Of a DNA stretch of 42,767 bases, positions 1-7,903 are shown piece by piece. The notes beneath the pieces are model-generated. The model saw nothing but the letters and a program-made list of their open reading frames with translations. It had not been told where the DNA came from and searched no databases. Position numbers and translations under genes: made by a program. The DNA is from Gammaproteobacteria bacterium (GTDB taxonomy: Bacteria; Pseudomonadota; Gammaproteobacteria; Arenicellales; JAANXG01), in NCBI GenBank assembly GCA_024638505.1, contig JAHEKE010000026.1:1-42767 (forward strand). The letters are read 5' to 3'. The stretch's first letter is position 1; every line of letters starts with the position of its first letter.

Positions 1-1295
1 TCTATTTTGGCTAATTCTGCGGCTGCAAAATCGACCATCGTTTCGTCTGACATGGTCCATAACTCGTCACCTTCATTACAGAAATACTCAAGCCCCAACC
101 AGACGTTTCCAGGATCAGCGACCATGTAGGGGCTCCAATTGTTGAATATCTGTAATCTGCCTAGTCTGACATCCGGTTCCTGAATATAAATCCAGTTGTC
201 CAACACCATATTAATGGCTGTATCCGGATCTTTTATTTTCATCTTTTTTACCAGCAGCCCCACTGTTACAAAATCGCGATAGACTAACCCACCCGCTACG
301 TTTTTGATCTTGGAGTTCACCTTCGGGGAAATAGCACTAATGAGATCGCGCACCGGCATGGATGAGAAAACATAGTCCGCCACTACTCTTGTTGCCTCAT
401 CAGTTTCTGTATTTGATACATGAACCGCACCCACTTTATCATTATTGATTTCAAGACCTACAACTCGCGTTTTTTTATGTAACTCTGCTCCTTGTCGAGT
501 TACCTGATCCGCCACCGTTTCCCACATCTGACCGGGACCATATTTGGGGTAAAGAAAACGCTCAATCAGTGACGTTTCTGTTTTCTTTTGTCTGATATCT
601 GCACTATTTGGGAATAGCGCTCCGACTTTGTGCCAAATCGCTTTTCCTATCGACAACCCTTTGACTCTCTGCGCGCCCCATTCCGCATTGATTTTATCGC
701 AGGCCACGCCCCATACCTTTTCGGTATAAGACTTGAAAAACGTGGCATACAGCTCTCGACCGAATCTATTAATAAAAAATTCTTCCAATGTTCGCTCAGG
801 TTTGATCGGCCGGATCACGCTCTTTATATAACTCAGCCCTATTCGAACCGACTTATAGAGCCCCAGTTTAAGCAGAGTGTCGACGCTCAAGCTGATGGGG
901 TAATCGAAAAGCCTCCGATTGAAGTAGATTCTGGATTTTCGGCTTCGAACCAACATAATGGAATCAGTTTGGTCGGGGTTAAGGCCATCACTTTTTGTAT
1001 GCACCGTTCTCTTCTTGTTCTGATAGCTGATTTCGAATTCGTCAGAACCGCTATCCTGCAAGGGTAGTATATTCAACCACCAGTCCATTACCCGGTCAGA
1101 CTTGGAAAAAAAGCGATGTCCGCCGATGTCAATACGATTATTTTTGTAATTGACCGTCTTTGAGATACCGCCAACATAGTCGCTGGCCTCGTAGATGATC
1201 GGTTTGATGTCCGTTGCTTTCAACAGCTCATAAGCTGCAGTTAAACCGGCTGGTCCCGCACCAATAATCACGGCTGTTTTCTGGTTTTTTTTCAC
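1..1295 (-). CDS. FAD/NAD(P)-dependent oxidoreductase, UDP-galactopyranose mutase/protoporphyrinogen-oxidase-like (3' end outside window)
   Basis: The frame is open from a GTG at 1295 to the window edge, giving about 431 residues with the C-terminus missing. No ATG lies between the upstream in-frame stop and this GTG, so GTG is the most likely start. Residues 8-25 carry a dinucleotide-binding motif ([16 protein letters not shown]). An acidic residue near 36 would bind the FAD ribose, and a [10 protein letters not shown] motif sits near 58-67, followed by a TEKVWG motif further on. This combination is typical of the FAD-dependent amine oxidase/protoporphyrinogen-oxidase-like family often found in polysaccharide gene clusters, which is distantly related to UDP-galactopyranose mutase. 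Its position downstream of rfaH, hldD, the heptose kinase and ugd fits a role in surface glycan synthesis. The substrate cannot be named from sequence. Confidence 0.75.
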   Translation of the reverse strand, partial: MKKNQKTAVIIGAGPAGLTAAYELLKATDIKPIIYEASDYVGGISKTVNYKNNRIDIGGHRFFSKSDRVMDWWLNILPLQDSGSDEFEISYQNKKRTVHTKSDGLNPDQTDSIMLVRSRKSRIYFNRRLFDYPISLSVDTLLKLGLYKSVRIGLSYIKSVIRPIKPERTLEEFFINRFGRELYATFFKSYTEKVWGVACDKINAEWGAQRVKGLSIGKAIWHKVGALFPNSADIRQKKTETSLIERFLYPKYGPGQMWETVADQVTRQGAELHKKTRVVGLEINNDKVGAVHVSNTETDEATRVVADYVFSSMPVRDLISAISPKVNSKIKNVAGGLVYRDFVTVGLLVKKMKIKDPDTAINMVLDNWIYIQEPDVRLGRLQIFNNWSPYMVADPGNVWLGLEYFCNEGDELWTMSDETMVDFAAAELAKI

Positions 1296-1475
1296 GTTGA
1301 CTGCTTTGTAAAATTCTTTTTTGGTTAAAGATATAGTTTAGTCGGAAACAATCGGCTGCGAGATTAGCCATACATTTGCCGTGCCCCATGCACCAGTCTT
1401 ATTTAACCGGTTTTCCCTCAGAGCGATGTGTTAGCCGCAATTAGTCAAGCTGTCAGTGTTGTGAACCTGCACATC

Positions 1476-2015
1476 TCACTCTTCCGCAGGGCTCAAGGCC
1501 ATTTCGCCAATACGAGCTTTTGCTGACTTCCCCACAATATCGAGCAGAACCAGAACCCTTTGCTGGCTGGTCTTTGCCAGGAATATCCCCTCGTAACCCA
1601 TGAACGGTCCTTCCTCTATGCGGACTCTCTGACCATGTTCGAATTGAAACATGGGTACATCCTGTACGCCGCTCGAATCGTCTCTTTGCTTGAGCAGCTT
1701 AATCAAATCGTCCGGGACCGGAGAAGGCATCATACCAAATCTTACTAAGGTGTTGACGCCAATGGTGGAGCGTATGGGTGCCCAGTTATCAGTTTCGGTG
1801 TCGAGGTAAATAAACAAGTATCTGGGGAACATGGGCTCGATCCGGATCAGGCGCCTGCCCAGCCTTTTCCTGGGCGTGCGCAGTAACGGCAAATAGGTGG
1901 TGTAACCCTGTCTCTCCAGATTCTCCTTGGCCAAAGCCTCCTGTCTGGGTTTGGAATAAACCAAATACCAGCGTCTATCTCTAGAACCGACTTGTATTAA
2001 GTTCTTTGACGCCAT
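1476..2015 (-). CDS. rfaH: RfaH-like NusG-family transcription antitermination protein
   Basis: This 179-residue protein has the NusG N-terminal (NGN) fold signature at its start (RRWYLVYSKPRQE near residues 14-26, then MFPRYLFIYLD near 62-72). A C-terminal KOW segment follows, with GQRVRIEEGPFMGYEGIF near 129-146. NusG itself is usually a neighbour of secE and rplK. The location among heptose and UDP-glucuronate genes, and the basic LGRRLIRIEPMFPRY segment, instead point to RfaH, the specialised paralogue. RfaH loads onto RNA polymerase at ops elements and prevents premature termination in long LPS and capsule operons. The gene overlaps the 3' end of hldD by 19 bases, so it is probably the last gene of the ugd-hldE-hldD unit and translationally coupled. 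No convincing ops element (GGCGGTAGC-like) was found on the coding strand nearby. Confidence 0.88.
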   Translation of the reverse strand: MASKNLIQVGSRDRRWYLVYSKPRQEALAKENLERQGYTTYLPLLRTPRKRLGRRLIRIEPMFPRYLFIYLDTETDNWAPIRSTIGVNTLVRFGMMPSPVPDDLIKLLKQRDDSSGVQDVPMFQFEHGQRVRIEEGPFMGYEGIFLAKTSQQRVLVLLDIVGKSAKARIGEMALSPAEE

Positions 2016-2968
2016 TCAACATATTGCCTGACACCGCTGGCTAGTGGCGTAAACTCTTTGTCATATCCGACAGATCTCAGGGCAGAGATGTCCGCCTGAG
2101 TATAACTTTGATACTTGTCTACAAGTTTCTCTGGAAATGGGATGTATTGAATCGTTCTCGATCGAACTAATTCTGACAGCTCTCTTTCACCTGCGCTCGA
2201 CGAAGAAATAACTGCTTGAGCCATGTCATTGAAACTCTGCGCCCGTCCTGTGCCCACATTAAACAGTCCACTTACATCCGGGTTGTCTAAAAAAAATAAA
2301 TTCACATCGACAACATCGCCTACCCAGATAAAATCCCTGCGCTGCTCTCCGTCCTCATAGCCCCCACTGCCTTTGAACAGTTTCACGCAGTTGTACTCCA
2401 TCATTTGATTATAAAAATGAAAAGCTACAGACGCCATTCGACCCTTGTGCTGTTCGCGTGGGCCGTAGACATTGAAGTATCTCAGCCCGACAACCTGCGA
2501 ATCGAATTCGCTAATAGCACGAACATAGCGATCAAACAGCAGTTTTGAATAGGCATATACGTTGAGCGCACCCTCGTTCTTGGGCTCTTCTTTGAACGTG
2601 CCGCCACTGCCGTAAACTGAGGCGGAAGATGCGTAAATAAAAGGAATATTGTTGTCCATGCAGTGATGCAGCAGGCTTTTAGAGTAATCATAGTTGACGC
2701 TCAGCATGTACTGCCCGTCTGTCTGCATCGTATCGGAACATGCACCCTGATGAAATACCGCATTCATTTCTTTGTAACGGCCGTCCTCAAGCTCTTCCCG
2801 AAACAATCTGTAATCACGATAATCCGCGATCTTGCAATCCAAAATATTGACGAATTTATCCCCATCGCTCAGATCATCGACCACAATAATGTCGTCGACA
2901 CCACGCGCATTTAACCCATACACGAGATTTGAACCGATGAACCCGCACCCGCCGGTGACAACGATCAT
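1997..2968 (-). CDS. hldD: ADP-L-glycero-D-manno-heptose 6-epimerase
   Basis: HldD epimerises ADP-D-glycero-D-manno-heptose to the L,D form used for the LPS inner core. The 323-residue length is normal for the family. An extended-SDR Rossmann motif opens the protein (VVTGGCGFIGSN, residues 3-14). The catalytic Ser lies in the SSASVYG stretch near 114-120, and the YxxxK pair is Tyr138/Lys142 in VYAYSK. The LRYFNVYGPRE motif is also characteristic. The start codon adjoins the stop of the upstream heptose kinase and the 3' end overlaps rfaH, giving a compact ugd-hldE-hldD-rfaH arrangement. Together with the kinase it supplies two steps of ADP-heptose synthesis, so the organism makes heptose-containing LPS. 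Confidence 0.95.
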   Translation of the reverse strand: MIVVTGGCGFIGSNLVYGLNARGVDDIIVVDDLSDGDKFVNILDCKIADYRDYRLFREELEDGRYKEMNAVFHQGACSDTMQTDGQYMLSVNYDYSKSLLHHCMDNNIPFIYASSASVYGSGGTFKEEPKNEGALNVYAYSKLLFDRYVRAISEFDSQVVGLRYFNVYGPREQHKGRMASVAFHFYNQMMEYNCVKLFKGSGGYEDGEQRRDFIWVGDVVDVNLFFLDNPDVSGLFNVGTGRAQSFNDMAQAVISSSSAGERELSELVRSRTIQYIPFPEKLVDKYQSYTQADISALRSVGYDKEFTPLASGVRQYVEWRQRT

Positions 2969-3912
2969 CAGGTTAAATCCAACGCAGGGATTATCTCTTC
3001 CAAGCTGGCCGTAGCGGCTCCGAGTTTACCTACGACGATCCCTGCCGCTGTGTTAGCGAGACGGAGCATATGGTCATGAGACCATCCTGCGGCGGTAGCA
3101 ACCGCGCAGGCGCTGATCACGGTGTCACCCGCCCCGCTCACGTCATAAACGTCTCGTTCCTTTGCCTCGCAGTGTATTGCCGTACCGTCGCCAAAATAGA
3201 GGCTCATACCGTGCTCACCGCGGGTAACCAGAAGAGAATCGATCTTCAGTCGCCGGATAAGTGCCGTCGCTTTGTTGACTAGATCCTCCTCACCCGCAAG
3301 TAGTCCTACTACCTGCTCGAACTCTTTCAGGTTCGGAGTAATCATCAATGCATTACTGTAGCGGGCGAAATCAACACCTTTTGGATCTACAATTATGGGT
3401 TTGCCGGCTGCCACGGCGGCAGAAATCATCTCTTTAATATGATACAGGCCGCCTTTACCGTAATCTGAAATCAATACGACATCCGCGTCGGGTAAATTTT
3501 CTTCGTACTGCAACAGGCAGCCGCGCAAAACTTCATGCGCCGGTGGTTTCTCAAAGTCTGCGCGCAGCAGCTGTTGATTTTTCGACAGAATCCTCAGCTT
3601 GACCGTTGTGTTAGCGTGCTCATCGACCAGGAGTATCGGTTTTATTCCGGATTCGCTCAGAATGTTTGCAAGCGCTTTGCCCGCATCATCATTGCCGGTT
3701 ACGGAGAGCAGTGTACATCGCGCTCCCAGCGCAGCGATGTTAAGGGCAACATTTGCTGCGCCGCCTGCCCTTTCTTCACTCTGTCCTACCGCTATTACCG
3801 GTACCGGTGCTTCCGGTGAAATTCGCTCAACGCTTCCAAACCAATAGCGATCGAGCATGACGTCACCGACGACCAGCACGCGCACATGTTTGAATGCGTC
3901 CTGCACCAGCAT
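2968..3912 (-). CDS. hldE: D-glycero-beta-D-manno-heptose-7-phosphate kinase (kinase domain only)
   Basis: This PfkB-family sugar kinase phosphorylates heptose-7-phosphate at C1 for ADP-heptose synthesis. The N-terminal VLVVGDVMLDRYWFG and ISPEAPVPV motifs are diagnostic for the HldE/RfaE kinase domain. The DVSGAGDT motif near the C-terminus holds the catalytic Asp and anion hole. The ORF could open at an ATG at 3990, but that would overlap ugd by 74 bases and add 26 residues with no match to the family. The ATG at 3912, only 4 bases after the ugd stop, gives 314 residues starting like known HldE, so it is preferred. E. coli HldE is about 477 residues because it also carries a cytidylyltransferase domain. 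That half is absent here and should be encoded elsewhere, as in the HldA/HldC or RfaE1/RfaE2 arrangement. Confidence 0.9.
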   Translation of the reverse strand: MLVQDAFKHVRVLVVGDVMLDRYWFGSVERISPEAPVPVIAVGQSEERAGGAANVALNIAALGARCTLLSVTGNDDAGKALANILSESGIKPILLVDEHANTTVKLRILSKNQQLLRADFEKPPAHEVLRGCLLQYEENLPDADVVLISDYGKGGLYHIKEMISAAVAAGKPIIVDPKGVDFARYSNALMITPNLKEFEQVVGLLAGEEDLVNKATALIRRLKIDSLLVTRGEHGMSLYFGDGTAIHCEAKERDVYDVSGAGDTVISACAVATAAGWSHDHMLRLANTAAGIVVGKLGAATASLEEIIPALDLT

Positions 3913-3916
3913 TTGG

Positions 3917-5236
3917 TTAGCGGCCGATCCCGTAGTAAACAAAACCGTGTTCGCGTGCCGCATCCGGCTGGAATATGTTTCGTCCGTCAAAAATGACCCG
4001 CTCGCGCATCATCTCAGCCATCCTGGAGAAATCCGGGCTGCGAAACTGCTTCCATTCAGTCACCACAATCAAAGCGTCTGCCCCTTCCAGGGTATCGTAA
4101 ATCCCATCGCACAGTAACAAATCAGGTCGGTTGTTATAGATGCGCATAGTTTCCTCTTTAGCGACTGGATCGAAAGCCGCAATCTCAGCGCCGCACGCCC
4201 ACAGTCCCTCCATAATCACCCTGCTTGGCGCTTCCCGCATATCGTCCGTATCCGGCTTAAACGCCAGGCCCCACATGGCAAAACGTTTTCCAGTCAAATC
4301 ATCGCCAAAATGATTGTGGATTTTCTTCAGTACGACACGCTTTTGTTCATTGTTGACCTCTTCTACGGCAGCTAAGATTTTCGCCTCGTGCCCCCGTTCC
4401 TTAGCCGTGCGATACAAGGCTTGAACGTCTTTGGGAAAACAAGAGCCGCCGTAGCCCACTCCGGGATAAATAAAATGATAACCAATGCGCGGATCCGATC
4501 CGATGCCGTTACGCACCGACTCAATATCAGCGCCCAGGAGTTCCGCCAGATTAGCCATGTCATTCATAAATGAAATCTTGGTGGCCAGCAAAGCGTTGGC
4601 GGCGTACTTCGTGAGTTCAGCGGAAGGGATATCCATAACAATAACGCGGTCGTGGCTGCGATTAAACGGAGCATACAGCTGCCGCATTCTCTTAACCGCC
4701 CGCGGATCGTCCGCACCGATGACAATACGATCAGGTTTTATAAAATCATCAATCGCCGCGCCTTCTTTTAAAAACTCCGGGTTGGAGGCGACGCTGAATT
4801 CAACCTCCACGCCGCGTTTTTTAATTTCCTTTTGCACCGCTGCACGTACTTTCTCAGCGGTGCCAACGGGCACCGTAGATTTGGTTACAATGACTGTAAA
4901 ATCTTCGATGTGCTTGCCTACGCCTTGCGCAACCGCCAGGACGTGTCTCAGATCAGCTGAGCCGTCTTCATCAGCGGGCGTGCCGACCGCTATAAATATT
5001 ATCTCCGCATGTTTGACTCCGTGCGCAATATCCGTTGAAAACTGAAGCCGCCCAGCGTCGGTATTATCTGATATCAGCGCTTCCAGTCCTGGTTCATGGA
5101 TCGGAAGCTTGCCATTATTTAAACTATCAATTTTTTTCTGATCAGTATCAATACAAAGTACGCTGTTGCCGACATCCGCCAGACAGGCGCCGGTCACCAG
5201 ACCGACATACCCCGAACCTACCATCGTTATTCGCAT
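3917..5236 (-). CDS. ugd: UDP-glucose 6-dehydrogenase
   Basis: This enzyme oxidises UDP-glucose to UDP-glucuronate with two NAD+, supplying precursor for capsule, exopolysaccharide or lipid A modification. The 439-residue length is standard. The N-terminal NAD-binding motif is [11 protein letters not shown] (residues 6-16). Conserved TVPVGT (121-126) and [11 protein letters not shown] (151-161) blocks follow. The catalytic cysteine is Cys266 in [10 protein letters not shown], and the C-terminal UDP-binding domain contains [15 protein letters not shown]. It is followed four bases later by the heptose kinase. It appears to head the ugd-hldE-hldD-rfaH group, with about 200 bases of non-coding DNA upstream in which no promoter could be called with confidence. 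Confidence 0.96.
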   Translation of the reverse strand: MRITMVGSGYVGLVTGACLADVGNSVLCIDTDQKKIDSLNNGKLPIHEPGLEALISDNTDAGRLQFSTDIAHGVKHAEIIFIAVGTPADEDGSADLRHVLAVAQGVGKHIEDFTVIVTKSTVPVGTAEKVRAAVQKEIKKRGVEVEFSVASNPEFLKEGAAIDDFIKPDRIVIGADDPRAVKRMRQLYAPFNRSHDRVIVMDIPSAELTKYAANALLATKISFMNDMANLAELLGADIESVRNGIGSDPRIGYHFIYPGVGYGGSCFPKDVQALYRTAKERGHEAKILAAVEEVNNEQKRVVLKKIHNHFGDDLTGKRFAMWGLAFKPDTDDMREAPSRVIMEGLWACGAEIAAFDPVAKEETMRIYNNRPDLLLCDGIYDTLEGADALIVVTEWKQFRSPDFSRMAEMMRERVIFDGRNIFQPDAAREHGFVYYGIGR

Positions 5237-5431
5237 TTGCTCAAAGAATCCAAAGCGTTAATAGGCAGGCCGGAATGGCTTGCCGATCATACTCGTGCCT
5301 ACGTTATCATCCGTCAGAGTAGCTCGAGGTTCTAAAAAGAATACCCATTTCCACCCCTGCGAAGGCGGTATTATCCTTCTTTTTTAGAGCATGTCGAGTC
5401 AAGCCAACCCCTAGAATAGCCAGTCATTAAA

Positions 5432-5467
5432 ATCTGAGGGACGCCAAATTACCAGCGCCCCTCAGAT
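5432..5467 (-). terminator. Rho-independent terminator of the comEA-like gene
   Basis: A perfect 9-bp stem (ATCTGAGGG at 5432-5440 with CCCTCAGAT at 5459-5467) continues past one mismatch into three more G-C pairs around a 10-base loop. Read on the minus strand it starts 16 bases after the comEA stop and is followed directly by TTTTAAT, as expected for an intrinsic terminator. It separates comEA from ugd. Confidence 0.72.
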
Positions 5468-5483
5468 GCTAAATGCAAGGTCG

Positions 5484-5786
5484 CTATTCGGTTTCTGTCT
5501 CTGTAGAGTTAGGCGTCTCATTATCGAGCAGAATATCGGCTTTGTTCCTCTCTAAAATCTTCGGCCCGATTCCTTTGATATTGAGTAAATCATCAGCTGA
5601 AGTAAACGGCCCGTTTGCCTCACGATATTCAACGATGGCTGCGCCTATTCTTGGGCCAATTCCGCTCAGTGCGTCAGAGATGGCCATGGCATCAGCGGTG
5701 TTAACGTTGATTGGCGCGGCAAGGGTTCGAACAGCGAGGGAATAGACTAGGAAGAGAGATAATACTGCATAGAGGGAAGTTTTCAT
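5484..5786 (-). CDS. ComEA-family helix-hairpin-helix DNA-binding protein (secreted, small)
   Basis: The ATG at 5786 is chosen because AAGGAGG (5795-5801) lies 8 bases upstream. A longer reading from 5852 would run through palindromic leader DNA. The 100-residue product begins with a signal peptide (MKTSLYAVLSLFLVYSLAV, cleavage after about residue 23, ALAA-like) and continues with INVNTADA. Two helix-hairpin-helix elements follow, ALSGIGPRIGAAIVEYR and LLNIKGIGPKILERN. This is the classic ComEA/ComE1 layout: a periplasmic DNA-binding protein that can pull incoming DNA across the outer membrane. Many small proteins of this family in Gammaproteobacteria have never been tested for a transformation role, so competence remains an inference. 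It appears monocistronic, with its own promoter and terminator. Confidence 0.88.
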   Translation of the reverse strand: MKTSLYAVLSLFLVYSLAVRTLAAPINVNTADAMAISDALSGIGPRIGAAIVEYREANGPFTSADDLLNIKGIGPKILERNKADILLDNETPNSTETETE

Positions 5787-5820
5787 CCTTAAAGCCTCCT
5801 TGTTTTCCTTAAGCAATTTA

Positions 5821-5863
5821 GGGTGGATTAAACCACCCTTCCTTGAGTTCAAATTTTGAACTC
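5821..5863. promoter_or_regulatory. Tandem palindromes in the comEA leader
   Basis: A 19-base palindrome (GAGTTCAAA at 5845-5853, one central base, TTTGAACTC at 5855-5863) lies right at the predicted transcription start. A second inverted repeat (AGGGTGG/CCACCCT, 5820-5839, 6-base loop) lies between it and the ribosome binding site. They could be an operator, transcript hairpins affecting stability or access to the ribosome binding site, or both. No regulator can be named. Confidence 0.5.
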
Positions 5864-5870
5864 TGCTAGC

Positions 5871-5899
5871 ACGATATACTGCACTCAGCGTAAAGTCAA
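5871..5899 (-). promoter_or_regulatory. Probable sigma-70 promoter of comEA
   Basis: On the minus strand TTGACT (5899-5894) is followed 17 bases later by TATCGT (5876-5871), with an alternative TATATC two bases nearer. The predicted start, near 5864, coincides with the edge of the 19-base palindrome. Confidence 0.5.
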
Positions 5900-6032
5900 C
5901 GACTGGATTTTACGGGATTATATTGGCGCGTTCCGCGCCTCTTACAAGTTCTTACCATCGCTCAAGCTGACGAATCAACAGGACGCAGTAAACTGTCACC
6001 GGGCCCGTTTCCTTAGCCGTTTGCCTCTACTG

Positions 6033-7217
6033 CTAATTTGTCTGTCGCAGCATATGCTCATTAGTCACCGGTGCCTGCATGTACCAGCCCTTGCAACCCG
6101 GGCACTGCCAGTGCAGGGTCCGGCCAGTAAAACCGCACTGCCGGCAACGATATAGTCCATCCGTATCAAACAGGCTGACCAGGAGTGCCTGCATAGGCTC
6201 CAGGTCTGCGCTCAAGGGGGAGGAGGCTAAATCGGTTTTCCGCAGGTTCACCAAGTTACGCAGACCGTGCAGTGAAGGATTTTTTCTCAGCCACTCGGTA
6301 AGAAAATCTACCGCCTCATCGCGCCCCTTGCGGTGTTCGATTTCCTCGACCTGCGCCTCCAGCAGTTTTGGCCCACCGTAATCATCCAGCGCCTGGCCGA
6401 GAAAATCCCACAAGCCTTCATCGTCTTCGATTTTACGATAAGCCGCTACAATTTTATCGATGACTTCGCCCAGGTAGCGCGGATCCTGCTCTTCGATTTT
6501 TTGCCACGTACTAATGGCGCTGGCGTACTCTCCCAATTCGAACTGCAGGTTACCCAGCTGTATGGTTGCTCTGGTGCTGTTGGGGTCAACTTTTAGGGCG
6601 CTCTCGATCTGCGTCCGAGCTTGTTCAAAGTCCTGTCGTTCGAGCGAGATCTCAGCCAGTTCACAGTAATACTGGGCAACGATGGGAGAAACATCTTTCT
6701 CTGAATATTTTTGCAGACGCTTGGTCGCAGATATCGCATTTCCCCATTCCTTCTCCTGCTCATAAAGCTGTGACAAATAGCGCAGGGCCTGTTCGGCATG
6801 GGTCGGCGTGTCTGCCAGCTCCAGGAACAAACTTTCCGCACGGTCAAGCAGACCCGCTTTGAAGTAGTCCTGAGCCAGTTCAAATAAAGCCTGCAACCTT
6901 TGCGAGTTGCTCAGGTTGGGCCGCGCAATGATGTTTTGATGTATTCTTGTCGCGCGCTCCAGTTCACCTCGTCGGCGAAACAGGTTGCCCAGAGTAAGGT
7001 GCATCTCAACGGTTTCAGAATCAACTTCCAGTACTTTGATGAAAACTTCAATCGCCTTATCAGGCTGCTCGTTGAGAAGAAAATTCAATCCTTTAAAATA
7101 GGCGGAGGGGAGATTGAACGCCGTGTCTTTGGCGCGGCGCTCCAGTTCCTTACGAGAGGCAAACCAGCCGGAAGCTACTGCTAGCGGTAAAAGCAGCAAT
7201 AGCCAAAGGGGATCCAC
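6033..7217 (-). CDS. lapB: Lipopolysaccharide assembly protein B (YciM), TPR and rubredoxin-like
   Basis: LapB is an inner-membrane-anchored cytoplasmic protein that recruits LpxC to the FtsH protease and so limits lipid A synthesis. Residues 1-20 form the N-terminal membrane anchor (DPLWLLLLLPLAVASGWF). A set of tetratricopeptide repeats spans roughly residues 40-330. The C-terminus carries two CxxC knuckles (CRQCG and CPGCKGW near 358-377), a rubredoxin-like metal site essential in the E. coli protein. The length of 394 is close to the 389 of E. coli. It follows lapA after 5 bases, the conserved lapA-lapB pair, downstream of ihfB and rpsA. The LPS context matches the adjacent heptose genes. 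Confidence 0.95.
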   Translation of the reverse strand: MDPLWLLLLLPLAVASGWFASRKELERRAKDTAFNLPSAYFKGLNFLLNEQPDKAIEVFIKVLEVDSETVEMHLTLGNLFRRRGELERATRIHQNIIARPNLSNSQRLQALFELAQDYFKAGLLDRAESLFLELADTPTHAEQALRYLSQLYEQEKEWGNAISATKRLQKYSEKDVSPIVAQYYCELAEISLERQDFEQARTQIESALKVDPNSTRATIQLGNLQFELGEYASAISTWQKIEEQDPRYLGEVIDKIVAAYRKIEDDEGLWDFLGQALDDYGGPKLLEAQVEEIEHRKGRDEAVDFLTEWLRKNPSLHGLRNLVNLRKTDLASSPLSADLEPMQALLVSLFDTDGLYRCRQCGFTGRTLHWQCPGCKGWYMQAPVTNEHMLRQTN

Positions 7218-7222
7218 TAAAG

Positions 7223-7513
7223 CTACTCCTTCATTGGAAGCGCCCGCAGATTGGCCACCTCCTGCTCCATTTTTTTCAATTCACGTCTCGCAACTGCCTG
7301 CTGACGCTTGGTTTTCCATACCCATGATGCAGACAGTAGCGTTCCGAGGATCGCTCCAATGGACAGTACAACGAACAGTAAAACGGAAAGCGGGCCCATC
7401 CAGACAAAATTGAAGTAGTACTGCACTTCGACTGGCTGGTGGTTCTTGGCGGCAAAGCTTACCGCCACTACCAAGACAATGAGAAACAGGATGGCGTATA
7501 TAAGGCGCTTCAT
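7223..7513 (-). CDS. lapA: Lipopolysaccharide assembly protein A (DUF1049)
   Basis: A 96-residue protein with two membrane helices (residues about 4-21 and 40-65) and a short basic, coiled cytoplasmic tail (WKTKRQQAVARRELKKMEQE). The FAAKNHQPVEVQYYF segment between the helices is characteristic of the LapA/YciS family. It partners LapB in the inner membrane and modulates FtsH-dependent LpxC turnover. It lies between ihfB and lapB in the same orientation, an order widely conserved in Gammaproteobacteria, and is most likely transcribed with them. Confidence 0.92.
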   Translation of the reverse strand: MKRLIYAILFLIVLVVAVSFAAKNHQPVEVQYYFNFVWMGPLSVLLFVVLSIGAILGTLLSASWVWKTKRQQAVARRELKKMEQEVANLRALPMKE

Positions 7514-7546
7514 AGATGCCGCTTGTTAGATCCTAAAGCCCGATGC

Positions 7547-7870
7547 TCAGAATGGCTTATTGTCATCTACGCTATGCGCCATATCAACCCTTTCTCGAAG
7601 TTCTTTCCCAGGTTTGAAGTGGGGAACGTGTTTCTCTGGTACGGTTACAGCATCCCCGGTCTTAGGGTTACGCCCCACTCGGGGCGCCCGATAGTGCAGA
7701 GAAAAGCTGCCAAAACCTCGCACCTCAATGCGTTTACCCTGGGCCAGAGCTGCCGCCATGCACTCGAGCATACCCTTCACCGCCAGCTCAACATCCCGGT
7801 AGGCGAGCTGCGGTTGCTCCGCAGCAAGGATGTCGATCATCTCCGACTTCGTTATGGCTGAATTCCCCAT
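7547..7870 (-). CDS. ihfB: Integration host factor subunit beta
   Basis: IHF-beta pairs with IHF-alpha to bend DNA sharply in recombination, replication and sigma-54 transcription. The protein has the HU/IHF fold: [11 protein letters not shown] at the N-terminus, then [22 protein letters not shown], which contains the beta-arm signature, then [14 protein letters not shown]. The frame opens at GTG 7873 immediately followed by ATG 7870. The ATG is taken as start, with AGAAGGGG a few bases upstream as the ribosome binding site. The C-terminal tail ([12 protein letters not shown]) is longer than in E. coli and probably disordered. It follows rpsA, the usual gammaproteobacterial location. Confidence 0.96.
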   Translation of the reverse strand: MGNSAITKSEMIDILAAEQPQLAYRDVELAVKGMLECMAAALAQGKRIEVRGFGSFSLHYRAPRVGRNPKTGDAVTVPEKHVPHFKPGKELRERVDMAHSVDDNKPF

Positions 7871-7903
7871 CACAACCCCTTCTACAAGGCGCGAGGAGCA
7901 GTG

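Noticed and set aside
630-1067. Plus-strand 145-codon open frame
   Set aside because: It lies opposite the clearly recognisable FAD oxidoreductase and shows no protein signature or ribosome binding site.
3913-3990. N-terminal extension of the heptose kinase
   Set aside because: It overlaps ugd by 74 bases and matches no family N-terminus; an ATG four bases after the ugd stop fits better.
5360-5385. GGCGGTATT resembling an RfaH ops element near ugd
   Set aside because: It is on the strand opposite to ugd transcription and lacks the GCGT/GC continuation of the ops consensus.
5237-5431. Promoter for ugd (TTGACT with GATAAT)
   Set aside because: The hexamers are 21 bases apart, outside the normal spacing; no better pair was found.
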